A stretch of 64,000 nt of DNA from an uncultured Myxococcales bacterium (lineage in GTDB: Bacteria; Myxococcota_A; UBA9042). Position numbers and translations under genes: made by a program. Under the pieces are notes generated by a model. That model was not told the DNA's origin. It saw nothing but the letters and a program-made list of their open reading frames with translations, and made no database searches. Of the stretch, positions 1 through 8,003 are shown piece after piece. The DNA lies in NCBI GenBank assembly GCA_903842345.1, contig CAIMLR010000028.1, forward strand, positions 124,001 through 188,000, written 5' to 3'. Position 1 is the first letter of the stretch. Each line of letters starts with the position of its first letter.

Positions 1-2
1 TG

Positions 3-335
3 GCGCTGCTGATCGAGGCTTTGGAAGGCGTCCACGACAAGCTTGGCACAGCGCTGCGCGAGGTCCTGCCGCAGGAGAGCGCGCCCGTGGCGATGGCCGT
101 CGATTGGCAAGCTGTGCGCTCTGCGATGGGGCACATCGAGGCGCTGCTGGTGGACGACGATCCGCGGGCATTGGCGGCGGTGAACGATGCGGCGCCACAG
201 CTGCGCGCGGCTCTGGGTCCGGTTGCGCTCGAGCTGGAAGCGCGGGTGGCCAAGTTTCAGTTTGAGGAAGCGCTGGTGCTTCTCCGCACAGCCGTGAACG
301 CCCACGAGGAACTGGTGGGGCTCACAACGCGCTGA
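3..335 (+). CDS. C-terminal end of a two-component signalling protein (5' truncated)
   Basis: The reading frame is open to the left edge of the window, so only the last 110 codons are seen. The Ala/Leu-rich helical tail, with an acidic LLVDDDPRAL stretch followed by a helix around KFQFEEALVLL, resembles the C-terminal helical region found after receiver domains in hybrid sensor kinases of Myxococcota and Proteobacteria. No catalytic motif is present in the visible part. It ends 6 bp from the stop of a convergent receiver-histidine kinase gene, which fits a two-component locus. The TTG at 21 is not a credible start because the frame continues upstream. Family assignment is an inference from composition and context. 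Confidence 0.6.
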   Translation, partial: ALLIEALEGVHDKLGTALREVLPQESAPVAMAVDWQAVRSAMGHIEALLVDDDPRALAAVNDAAPQLRAALGPVALELEARVAKFQFEEALVLLRTAVNAHEELVGLTTR

Positions 336-341
336 CCGAAC

Positions 342-1511
342 TCAGCGACCGCGTCCTGGCGATTCGCCGCGTGTCTCGCCCGCGGCCAGCGCATCCACCG
401 GCAGCTGAAACCAGAACGTGCTCCCCGCGCCTTCTTCACTCTCAACACCGATCGTGCCGCCGTGCGCTTCCACCGCCAGTTTGCAGAACGTCAGCCCCAG
501 CCCCGTTGAATACCGCTGCCGGTTGGCGCGCACTTCAACCTGGGCAAACTTTTCAAAGATCTTCTGGCGATAGGCGACGGCGATGCCCGGACCGTCGTCC
601 TGCACGCTCACCCGCACGTGCGTGCCCGCCGCCGCGAGGGCCAGCACGACCACGCCTTCGTCGCGCGTGAACGTCAGCGCGTTGGCCAGCAGGTTCTGGA
701 CGATCCGCAGCAGGATGTCCTTGTCCGCGTGCACCGGCATCGCATCCGCCGGGCTGGCAAAGCGGATCTCGCGCGCTCCCGCCAAGGTCCGGCTCGCGGC
801 GATCGCGTCTTCCAGCACGACCCGCAGATCGCACGTCGCGGGGTGCAGCGTCATCTGCCCCGCTTCCATCTTGCTCGTGTCCAGGACGTCGCTGACCATC
901 ACGACCATTTTCTGGGTCGAACTCATGCCCGTTGAAACGTAGTACTTGGACGTTTCCGTCAGCACGTTGTTCTTGTCATCCTTGAGCAGCCCGAGGCTCA
1001 GGTAGATCCCCGTCAGCGGTGAGCGCAGGTCGTGGATAATCATGTGCACGAGACTGTCGCGCAGGTCCTCCAGCTCGCGCAGCCGGCGGTTGGTCTCCTC
1101 CAGCTGGCGTCGTTGCCGGCGCAGTTCCAAGTGCGTCGCGACGCGCGCTTCCACCTCCGCAAACTGGAACGGCTTGGAGACGTAGTCCACGCCGCCCGCG
1201 CCAAACGCCCGGACTTTGTCGATTGTCTCGTGCAGCGCGCTGAGGAAAATAACCGGGATGTCCTTGAGCGCCTCGTCGCTCTTGAGGAGCATGCAGACCT
1301 CATAGCCGTTCATGCCCGGCATGTTGATGTCCAGCAAGATGAGATCGGGCGGATCCGCGCGGGCGGATTCCAGCGCCAACGGACCGCTCGCCGCCGCCGT
1401 CACCCGATAGCCCTTGCGGCCCAGCAGCCCGGCGAGGAGCGCGAGGTTGGCGGGCGTGTCGTCCACCATCAGGACGGTGGGCGGATTCTGGCCGGGGATT
1501 GTCGTCGTCAT
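342..1511 (-). CDS. Receiver domain-histidine kinase (cytoplasmic hybrid)
   Basis: A 389-residue soluble two-component protein. Residues about 12-130 are a CheY-like receiver with acidic pair D17-D18, phospho-acceptor D61 (LLDINMPGMNG) and the conserved K113-P114. A short coiled coil follows, then a HisKA domain with phosphorylatable H160 in HDLRSPLTG. The C-terminal HATPase domain has an N-box (NLLANAL), DDGPGI and GLGLTFCK. There is no membrane segment, so the input is probably phosphotransfer to the receiver from another kinase. The ATG at 1511 begins MTTTIPG. The gene is convergent with the truncated signalling gene before it. Fairly sure of the class; the signal is unknown. Confidence 0.93.
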   Translation of the reverse strand: MTTTIPGQNPPTVLMVDDTPANLALLAGLLGRKGYRVTAAASGPLALESARADPPDLILLDINMPGMNGYEVCMLLKSDEALKDIPVIFLSALHETIDKVRAFGAGGVDYVSKPFQFAEVEARVATHLELRRQRRQLEETNRRLRELEDLRDSLVHMIIHDLRSPLTGIYLSLGLLKDDKNNVLTETSKYYVSTGMSSTQKMVVMVSDVLDTSKMEAGQMTLHPATCDLRVVLEDAIAASRTLAGAREIRFASPADAMPVHADKDILLRIVQNLLANALTFTRDEGVVVLALAAAGTHVRVSVQDDGPGIAVAYRQKIFEKFAQVEVRANRQRYSTGLGLTFCKLAVEAHGGTIGVESEEGAGSTFWFQLPVDALAAGETRGESPGRGR

Positions 1512-1822
1512 CGCTGTTGGTCTCCGCGGTGCGTGGGCGTTGCGCCGAACCGGCGAATGCCGACCTGCACGCCGTGCGACGTCCGGGGCTCGCCAGCGTC
1601 AGCCCACATGCATACTTGCCTTGCGCGGCGCCGGGTCAAACCAGTGTGGGCGCGGCGGTTGGGGGCGTCAATCAGGATGTGCGCGCGCCACGATGCGCGG
1701 CTCCGGTCGCCGCTCCTGGGTGTGCGGCGGGCGGAGTTGTTTCCGCTGGACCCTTGACCCAAACCCGCACGCGCGCGATCCTGTGCGCTCACGGCCCGCT
1801 CCCACGCGCGCCCGAGGTCGCG
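1512..1822. other. Divergent intergenic region
   Basis: About 310 bp separate the start of the receiver-kinase from the start of the FHA-like protein. The region is GC-rich and holds no convincing gene: the open frame that crosses it in phase with the downstream gene has Arg/Ala/Pro-rich composition without domain character. The only candidate site is the promoter at 1754-1782. Confidence 0.5.
1754..1782 (+). promoter_or_regulatory. Possible promoter of the FHA-like gene
   Basis: TTGACC at 1754-1759, a 17-bp spacer and GATCCT at 1777-1782, followed by GC-rich sequence, about 40 bp before the ATG at 1823. The -35 matches 5 of 6 consensus bases; the -10 is weak. Confidence 0.3.
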
Positions 1823-2407
1823 ATGGCGAACGGACTGGCAGTATCCCGCAATGCAGCAGCCGTAGGCTGTGTCATCTTGTTGAATGCAGTCGCGTTTTGC
1901 GCATTTGCCGCGCCGCCCGTGCCGGCCAACCCGCGTGCTCCCACGGAAATCCCCGCGCCCGTCCTGAAGGTGCAGCCCGCTCCGGTCCCGCTGCCCGCGC
2001 CGACTTTTGGCGCGCCGGCCAAACCGTGGGGCAAGATCACCTCGGACAAAGGTCAGGTCTGGCAACTGACCAAGCCGGAAATCACCATTGGCAGCGACGT
2101 GACCTCCGACGTCGTCCTGGCCGATCCGACCATCGCGCCGCACCATTGCCGGATTACGTTCGCTGGTGGCAACGCCGCCGTGGAAGATCTGGGGAGCAAG
2201 TCCGGGACGCTGGTCGCCGGCGCTGCGCTGAAGCCGGGCCAAAGTTTCAAGGTCCTGAACGCAGTGGAGATTGATCCCGGCGCGGTGACGCTGCAGTTCG
2301 TGTTTCTTGAGCGCGGAACGGTTGCCCCCTCGCAGGCGGCCAAGACGCGGAAGGTGGCGCCCAAGGTCAAAGTGGTCTTGCCGCCCAAGGCCCGCAACGC
2401 GCGCTGA
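1823..2407 (+). CDS. Exported protein with a degenerate FHA domain
   Basis: The ATG at 1823 is chosen because it directly precedes a classical signal peptide (hydrophobic VGCVILLNAVAFCAFA, likely cleavage before APPVPA); the frame is open further upstream but reads as low-complexity. After a Pro/Ala-rich linker (mature residues to about 75) comes a forkhead-associated fold: TIGSDVTSDVVL, DPTIAPHHCRI and VEDLGSKSGT. FHA domains normally bind phosphothreonine through the Arg of GR, the Ser/Arg of SRxH and the Asn of NG. Here these positions read GS, AP and SG, so canonical phosphopeptide binding looks lost, in keeping with an extracytoplasmic location. Length 194 residues. Role unknown. Confidence 0.75.
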   Translation: MANGLAVSRNAAAVGCVILLNAVAFCAFAAPPVPANPRAPTEIPAPVLKVQPAPVPLPAPTFGAPAKPWGKITSDKGQVWQLTKPEITIGSDVTSDVVLADPTIAPHHCRITFAGGNAAVEDLGSKSGTLVAGAALKPGQSFKVLNAVEIDPGAVTLQFVFLERGTVAPSQAAKTRKVAPKVKVVLPPKARNAR

Positions 2408-2552
2408 CCAAAGTTCGCGACCGGCGGCGTGCCACCGGAAGCGCGCGCTCGAGGTGCCCGTCTGAAATGCAACAGGTCTGACCGCCGATCTTGGGTAGCG
2501 GGACAAGGTCAGCCTGCACAGTCCCCGCCGCTCTGCCCGATGGAGTCCGTCC

Positions 2553-3113
2553 GTGCCTGACACCGCTCCCCCGTCACCCGTGGCCGTCGCGCCGGTGCTC
2601 ATTACCCTGCAGCTCAACGGCGAGCCGACAAGCGTCGCCGTGCCGCCGCACTGGACGCTCCTGGAGTTGCTGCGCTACGGCCTGGGCCTGACCGGCACCA
2701 AACAGGGCTGTGACAAAGGCGATTGCGGCACGTGCACGGTCCGCATTGATGGCGAGCCGCAGCTCGCGTGCCTGACGCTGGCGTTGGAAGTACGCGATCG
2801 CCATGTGGAGACCGTTGAAGGGCTGGGCGTGGGCGGCGAGCCGCATCCCCTGCAGGAGGCGTTTGCCCGCGTGGGTGCGGCGCAGTGCGGCTTCTGCACG
2901 CCTGGGATGCTGATGTCGGCGTCGGCCTACGTGGACAATCTGACGCTGCAGGACGATCCGGTTGTGCGGCGCGAGGACATCGCGGCGGCGCTGGCGGGCA
3001 ACTTGTGTCGCTGTACGGGCTACACGAAGATCCTGCAGGCGGTCGAGGAAGTCGCGCAGGTCGTGCTGGATCGCCAGCGGGAAATCGAAGAATCGACGGC
3101 GGAGGAGCCATGA
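2553..3113 (+). CDS. hcrC: [2Fe-2S] subunit of a 4-hydroxybenzoyl-CoA reductase-like molybdoenzyme
   Basis: A 186-residue small iron-sulfur subunit of the xanthine oxidase family. The N-terminal plant-type ferredoxin fold carries the first cluster ligands in GCDKGDCGTCTV and the fourth Cys in QLACLTLA. The C-terminal four-helix domain carries the second cluster in QCGFCTPGM and NLCRCTGY. It passes electrons between the molybdenum site and the flavin subunit. The GTG at 2553 is preceded by GGAG at 2542. The stop codon overlaps the ATG of the molybdenum subunit (ATGA). The gene order small-large-flavin and the flavin subunit's extra cysteines point to the HcrCAB/HbaBCD group rather than xanthine dehydrogenase. 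The substrate remains inferred. Confidence 0.88.
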   Translation: MPDTAPPSPVAVAPVLITLQLNGEPTSVAVPPHWTLLELLRYGLGLTGTKQGCDKGDCGTCTVRIDGEPQLACLTLALEVRDRHVETVEGLGVGGEPHPLQEAFARVGAAQCGFCTPGMLMSASAYVDNLTLQDDPVVRREDIAAALAGNLCRCTGYTKILQAVEEVAQVVLDRQREIEESTAEEP

Positions 3114-5497
3114 CGCTGTCGTCCAAGCCTGAGAATAGCAGCCAGGGTCGCCCGTACACGGTCGTCGGCGCGCGTCACGGCAAGCCCGATGCGCTGGACG
3201 CGATGGCGGGCCTCGCCAAATACACGGACGACATCGCGCTTCCGCGCATGTTGTACGCGCGGATCCTGCGCTCCCCGCACGCGCATGCGCGGATCGTCAG
3301 CATCGACACGAGCGCCGCCGAGGCGATGGAAGGCGTGCATGCGGTCGTCGTGGGCGAGGAAATGCCGGCGCGCTACGGCGTGATTCCGTGGACGCCCGAC
3401 GAGCAAGCGCTCGCAGTGGACAAGGTTCGGTACGTTGGCGATGCCGTCGCGGCGGTTGCAGCGATTTCTGAGGATATCGCGATTGCCGCGTGCAAGCGCA
3501 TCGTCGTGCAGTATGAAGTGCTGGAAGCGCTGACAACGCCAGAAGCGGCGCTGGCCAATCCGCACAACAAGATCCATGAGGCCAACAAGCACGGCAACGT
3601 CACCAAGCAGGTTCAGCTGGCGTTTGGCGACGTCGATGCGCAGTTGGCGGCGGCGGATTTGGTCATCGAGGGCCACTACGCGTACCACGGGTCGACCCAC
3701 GCGGCGCTGGAGCCGCACTGCAGCGTGGCGCATGTGGATGGCCGCGGGCTGCTGACGGTGTGGTCGGCGACGCAAGTGCCGCACTACCTGCACCGCGAAC
3801 TGGCCAAAGTGCTGGAAGTGCCGACGCACAAGATCCGCGTGATCCAGCCGCAAGTGGGCGGCGCGTTCGGCGGCAAGTCGGAACCGTTTGACCTGGAGTT
3901 CGTCGCGGCCAAGCTGGCCATGAAGACAGGCCGGCCGGTCAAGTGCCTGTACACGCGGGAGGAAGTCTTCCTCGCGCACCGCGGCCGCCATCCGTTTGAC
4001 ATGCACTACACGACCGGCTTCACCAAGGACGGCAAGATCCTCGCGGTGGACGCCAAGTCCCTCCTCGACGGCGGCGCGTACAGCTCGTTTGGCCTCGTCA
4101 CGACCTACTATTCCGGCCAATTGCTCGGATCGCCCTACACCTTCGCCAGCTACCGCTTTGATTCCACGCGTGTTTACACTAACAAGCCGGCATGCGGTCC
4201 CAAGCGCGGCCACGGCAGCGTGCAGCCCCGGTTCGCGATTGAAGTGCAGTTGGACAAGGCGGCGCGCGCGCTGAAGTTGGACCCGATTGAGCTGCGCCGG
4301 CGCAACTTCATCGGCGAGAACACCACGACCATCAACGAGTTCCACATCGGCTCCAATGGCTTTCTGGAATGCCTGGCGCTCGTCGAGAAAGCGTCAGACT
4401 GGAAGGCGCGCTACGGCAAGCTCGGGCGCGGGCGCGGCTTGGGCGTCGCGGGCTCCACGTACATTTCCGGCACGAACTACTGCATCTACCCGACCGATCT
4501 GCCGCAATCCGGCGTGCAGATTTGCCTCGACCGCTCCGGCCGCGTGCGCGTCTTTGCCGGCACCAGCGACATTGGCCAAGGCAGTTCCACGATGCTCGCC
4601 GTCGTCGCTGCCGAAGAGCTCGGCGTGCACTTGGACGACGTGCGCGTCATCGCCGCGGACAGCGACTTGTGCCCGGTCGATCTCGGCTCGTACAGCTCGC
4701 GCGTCACGCTCATGGCCGGCAACGCCTGCCTGTCTGCCGCCCGCGATTTGGCCAGCAAAGTGCGCCAAGCCGTGGCCAAAAAGTGGGGCTGCCAGAAGCG
4801 GGACGTCATCCTGGCTGACCGCCGCGCGCAACGCCTCGACGATCCGGACGTCTTCATCGACATCACCGACGCGTTCATCCTCGCTGAAGTCGAATTCGGC
4901 ACCCTGGGCAGCACCGGCAGCTACCAGACGCCGCGCGACGACGTCCACGGCGAATACCGCGGCGGCACGATCGGCGCGAGCCCGGCGTACTCCTTCACCG
5001 CGCACATCGCGGAAGTCAGCGTTGACGAAGAAACCGGCGACGTGCGCGTGGAAAACATCTGGTGCGCCCACGATTGCGGCCGCGCGCTCAGCCCCGTGCT
5101 CGTGGAAGGCCAAATCGAGGGCAGCGTCTACATGGGTTTTGGCGAGACCGTCATGGAACACCATCACGTCATGGCTTCAGGCTTGCGGACGGACGGCGCG
5201 CGCCGCGATACCGGACCGGGCAAGGACGGCCTGCTCGCGCACAGTTCGCTGCTGGATTACCGCATGCCGACGACGCTGGATACGCCCAATCTGTACGCAG
5301 GCATCGTGGAGAAGCCCGATCCGCGTGGGCCGTTTGGCGCCAAGGAAGCGGGCGAGGGACCGCTGCACAGCGTCGTTCCCGCGATCTGCAACGCCATCTT
5401 CGACGCCATCGGCGTGCGCATCGACTCGCTGCCCGTCGCCCCGGAAAAGATCCTCGCGGGCTTGCGCGCCCAGCGCTCGGGAGGCCAATCATGCTGA
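3110..5497 (+). CDS. hcrA: Molybdopterin-binding large subunit, 4-hydroxybenzoyl-CoA reductase alpha-like
   Basis: A 795-residue catalytic subunit with both Ald_Xan_dh_C domains: the a/b-hammerhead near residues 25-140 and the Mo-cofactor-binding part from about 150 onward. Recognisable motifs are QVGGAFGGKSE, REEVFLAHRGRH, the PACGPKRGHG loop, DIGQGSSTM, SYSSRVTLMAG and, near the end, FGAKEAGEG with the catalytic Glu. The RGHG loop (xanthine dehydrogenases have RGFG there) and the SYSSRVT stretch resemble HcrA of Thauera from memory. The ATG at 3110 overlaps the previous stop and follows GGAGGAG. Expected in the cytoplasm as part of an (alpha-beta-gamma)2 complex. Family sure; exact substrate not. 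Confidence 0.9.
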   Translation: MTLSSKPENSSQGRPYTVVGARHGKPDALDAMAGLAKYTDDIALPRMLYARILRSPHAHARIVSIDTSAAEAMEGVHAVVVGEEMPARYGVIPWTPDEQALAVDKVRYVGDAVAAVAAISEDIAIAACKRIVVQYEVLEALTTPEAALANPHNKIHEANKHGNVTKQVQLAFGDVDAQLAAADLVIEGHYAYHGSTHAALEPHCSVAHVDGRGLLTVWSATQVPHYLHRELAKVLEVPTHKIRVIQPQVGGAFGGKSEPFDLEFVAAKLAMKTGRPVKCLYTREEVFLAHRGRHPFDMHYTTGFTKDGKILAVDAKSLLDGGAYSSFGLVTTYYSGQLLGSPYTFASYRFDSTRVYTNKPACGPKRGHGSVQPRFAIEVQLDKAARALKLDPIELRRRNFIGENTTTINEFHIGSNGFLECLALVEKASDWKARYGKLGRGRGLGVAGSTYISGTNYCIYPTDLPQSGVQICLDRSGRVRVFAGTSDIGQGSSTMLAVVAAEELGVHLDDVRVIAADSDLCPVDLGSYSSRVTLMAGNACLSAARDLASKVRQAVAKKWGCQKRDVILADRRAQRLDDPDVFIDITDAFILAEVEFGTLGSTGSYQTPRDDVHGEYRGGTIGASPAYSFTAHIAEVSVDEETGDVRVENIWCAHDCGRALSPVLVEGQIEGSVYMGFGETVMEHHHVMASGLRTDGARRDTGPGKDGLLAHSSLLDYRMPTTLDTPNLYAGIVEKPDPRGPFGAKEAGEGPLHSVVPAICNAIFDAIGVRIDSLPVAPEKILAGLRAQRSGGQSC

Positions 5498-6495
5498 GGC
5501 TTCCACCTTTTGCCCTGCACCAGCCGACGACGGTGGCTGAAGCGATTGCGCACCTGGCCGCGCATGCGCCCGACGTGCGCGTGATCAGCGGCGGAACGGA
5601 CCTGCTGCCGAACATGAAGCTGGCGCAGACCAGGATCCAGCACCTCGTTTCGGTGAAATTCCTGGAGGAACTGCACGGCGTCACGCGAACCGCGACGCAC
5701 CTCCGCATTGGCGCGGCGACCAGCTTGCAGGATTTGGCCGACGACGAGGACGTGCGCGAAACGCTGCCGGCGCTGGCTTTTGCCGCGTCGCGGATCGGCA
5801 GCCCGCAGATTCGCAAGATGGGCACGCTGGGCGGCAACATCAGCCTGGACACGCGCTGCCGCTACATCAACCAGACGGAGCTGTGGCGCGAGGCGCTGGG
5901 CGGTTGCCTCAAGTCGCACGGCACGGAATGCCACGTGGTGCCGGGCGGGCAGGGGTGCGTCGCATCGCTCTCAGCCGACACCGTGCCGCCGTTGATTGCC
6001 TACGGCGCGATCGCCGAGATGGTGAGCGACAAGGGCATCCGCCGCGCGCCGGTGCAGGACCTGTTCCAGCAGGACGGAACCTGGCACGTGCGCATCGCCC
6101 GCGAAGAGCTGCTGCTCGCCGTGGAGATTCCGCTGCCGGAGCCGACGACGCGCGTTGTGTACCGCAAGTGGGCCGTTCGCCAGAGCATCGACTTTCCGCT
6201 CGTGTCGGTCGCCGTGCGCCTCGACGGGGCGGATGGCGTGCTGACCGGCGGGTCGATTGTGGTGAGCGCGCTGGGGCCACGGCCGCGCGTGCTGTCGCTG
6301 AACGCGATGGCCGGCCGCAAGATCGATGAGGAGCTCGCGCAGGCGCTGGGCCAACTGGTCTACGACCGCGCCCGCCCGCTGCCGAACATCCCGTACGACG
6401 CGGAATACCGCCGCGAGCGGATGGTGATTGAAGTGCGGCGCGCTGTGCGCGTGTTGGCCGGGCTGCCGGAACGACCGCTCGCCCAGCAGGCATAA
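5491..6495 (+). CDS. hcrB: FAD subunit with [4Fe-4S] insertion, 4-hydroxybenzoyl-CoA reductase beta-like
   Basis: A 334-residue PCMH-type FAD protein: ISGGTDLLPNMK (pyrophosphate loop) near residue 33, IGSPQIRKMGTLGGN near 105, and a CO dehydrogenase flavoprotein C-terminal domain from about 215. Between them lies an insertion of about 40 residues with Cys123, Cys139, Cys147 and Cys156. That spacing (16, 8, 9) matches the [4Fe-4S] ligands I recall for HcrB of Thauera aromatica. Xanthine and CO dehydrogenases lack it. This cluster is what allows 4-hydroxybenzoyl-CoA reductase to run low-potential electrons toward molybdenum. The ATG at 5491 overlaps the large-subunit stop by 7 bp. Confidence 0.9.
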   Translation: MLRLPPFALHQPTTVAEAIAHLAAHAPDVRVISGGTDLLPNMKLAQTRIQHLVSVKFLEELHGVTRTATHLRIGAATSLQDLADDEDVRETLPALAFAASRIGSPQIRKMGTLGGNISLDTRCRYINQTELWREALGGCLKSHGTECHVVPGGQGCVASLSADTVPPLIAYGAIAEMVSDKGIRRAPVQDLFQQDGTWHVRIAREELLLAVEIPLPEPTTRVVYRKWAVRQSIDFPLVSVAVRLDGADGVLTGGSIVVSALGPRPRVLSLNAMAGRKIDEELAQALGQLVYDRARPLPNIPYDAEYRRERMVIEVRRAVRVLAGLPERPLAQQA

Positions 6496-6513
6496 CCGTC
6501 CCGGAGGCAGAAC

Positions 6514-8001
6514 ATGTCAGGCGCGATTGACCTTCCCCTCGTCCGCAGCCTGCCCTCGCACGGCCGCGATCACGCGACGCTGCTGGAGGAACTCGAAGCG
6601 CTGCGCGTCGCGGACGCCGATTGGCGCGACGGCCGCGTGTTCAGCCTTGTCTACGATCCCGGCCATGCGCACGAGGCGTTTCTGCAGGAGGCGCACGGCC
6701 GCTATTTCTGCGAAAACGGCTTGAATCCCATGGCGTTCAAGAGCCTGCATCGCATGGAGACTGACGTCGTGCGGATGGTCGGGCGGCTGCTCCACGGCGA
6801 TGCCGAGACGTGCGGGACGATGACTTCCGGCGGAACGGAGTCGCTCCTGCTGGCGGTGAAGACCGCGCGGGATCGCGCGCGGCGGCTGCATCCGTGGAAT
6901 CACCGGCCCGAGATGATTCTGCCGACGACGGCGCACGTCGCGTTCGACAAAGCGGCGGACGCCTTTGGCGTGCGGATTCGCCGCGCTCGGCTGACGGCGG
7001 ACTTGCGCGTGGACGTGCGGCATGTGAAGCGCCTGATCAACCGGCACACGGTGCTCGTCGTCGCGAGCGCGCCGCAGTATCCGCACGGCGTTGTCGATCC
7101 GGTGGCGGAGATCGGCCAGCTGGCGCTCAAGCGCAAGATCCCGTTCCACGTGGACGCGTGCGTGGGCGGCATGATCCTGCCGTTCATCGAGAGGCTGGGG
7201 CGCCCGGTGCCGCCGTGGGATTTCCGCGTGCCGGGCGTGACGAGCCTCTCCGCGGATCTGCACAAGTATGGCTACACGGCCAAGGGCGCGTCGGTGCTGC
7301 TGCATCGCTCCAGGGACTACCTGCAGGACCAGATCTTCATCGCGACGGACTGGCCGGGCGGCGTGTACGCGTCGCCGACGCTGCCGGGGACGCGGCCCGG
7401 TGGCACGATTGCCGCAGCGTGGGCGGGCATGCAGGCCATGGGCGAGGACGGTTACCTGGCACTGGCGCGGCAGACGCTGGCGGCGGCGGATGAGCTGCGC
7501 GCGGGCGTGCGGGCGATCGACGGGCTCAAGCTGCTGTCCCCGGACGACATGCCGATCGTGACGTGGGCATCAGGCGCGCCGGACGTTGACGTGTACGCGG
7601 TGGCGGACCAGCTGGAAGCGCGCGGTTGGCACATTGACCGCCAGCAGGATCCGCCGTCGGTGCACTTGACCGTGATGGCGGGCCACGAACGGACCGTGGG
7701 CGCGTATGTGAGCGACCTTGGCGAAGCGGTCCGGTACGTGCGCGCGCATCCGGGGGCGAAGAGCCAAGGCAACGCGGCGATGTATGGCATGATGGCCAAA
7801 GTGCCGTTCCGCGGGATGATCAGAAAGACGGTGCGGGACATGTACTTGGAAATGTATGGGCCAGAAGGCGGCGCGAAACAGGGCGATCCACCGCCGCCGG
7901 AAGGGCTTGTCGGCAAGCTGCTGGCGGAGCATGGCGAGAAGATCGACCGCGCGCTGGACCTGTACCAGCGGCTGCGCAAGCGCCTCACGCGGGGGAACTG
8001 A
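6514..8001 (+). CDS. PLP-dependent lyase, sphingosine-1-phosphate lyase-like
   Basis: A 495-residue fold-type I pyridoxal-phosphate enzyme of the group II decarboxylase family. MTSGGTESLLLAV binds the cofactor phosphate, HVDACVGGM holds the Asp that pairs with the pyridine nitrogen, and SLSADLHKYGYTAKG carries the Schiff-base lysine at residue 251. The ADLHKYGY signature and the following DWPGGVYASPTLPGTRPGG are characteristic of sphinganine/sphingosine-1-phosphate lyases (Dpl1/SPL) rather than glutamate decarboxylases. The usual eukaryotic N-terminal membrane anchor is absent. GGAGG at 6502 serves the ATG at 6514. It sits 18 bp after the FAD subunit and 2 bp before the M81 gene, so it is probably cotranscribed. 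Role could be sphingoid-base turnover or another C-C cleavage of a phosphorylated amino alcohol. Confidence 0.85.
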   Translation: MSGAIDLPLVRSLPSHGRDHATLLEELEALRVADADWRDGRVFSLVYDPGHAHEAFLQEAHGRYFCENGLNPMAFKSLHRMETDVVRMVGRLLHGDAETCGTMTSGGTESLLLAVKTARDRARRLHPWNHRPEMILPTTAHVAFDKAADAFGVRIRRARLTADLRVDVRHVKRLINRHTVLVVASAPQYPHGVVDPVAEIGQLALKRKIPFHVDACVGGMILPFIERLGRPVPPWDFRVPGVTSLSADLHKYGYTAKGASVLLHRSRDYLQDQIFIATDWPGGVYASPTLPGTRPGGTIAAAWAGMQAMGEDGYLALARQTLAAADELRAGVRAIDGLKLLSPDDMPIVTWASGAPDVDVYAVADQLEARGWHIDRQQDPPSVHLTVMAGHERTVGAYVSDLGEAVRYVRAHPGAKSQGNAAMYGMMAKVPFRGMIRKTVRDMYLEMYGPEGGAKQGDPPPPEGLVGKLLAEHGEKIDRALDLYQRLRKRLTRGN

Positions 8002-8003
8002 AC

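Noticed and set aside
1499-1822. N-terminal extension of the FHA-like protein to a start near 1499
   Set aside because: The extension is Arg/Ala/Pro-rich without domain features and would bury the signal peptide that begins at ATG 1823.
2553-6495. Annotation of the three-subunit molybdoenzyme as xanthine dehydrogenase
   Set aside because: The FAD subunit has the four-cysteine insertion and the large subunit an RGHG loop, both pointing to the 4-hydroxybenzoyl-CoA reductase group.
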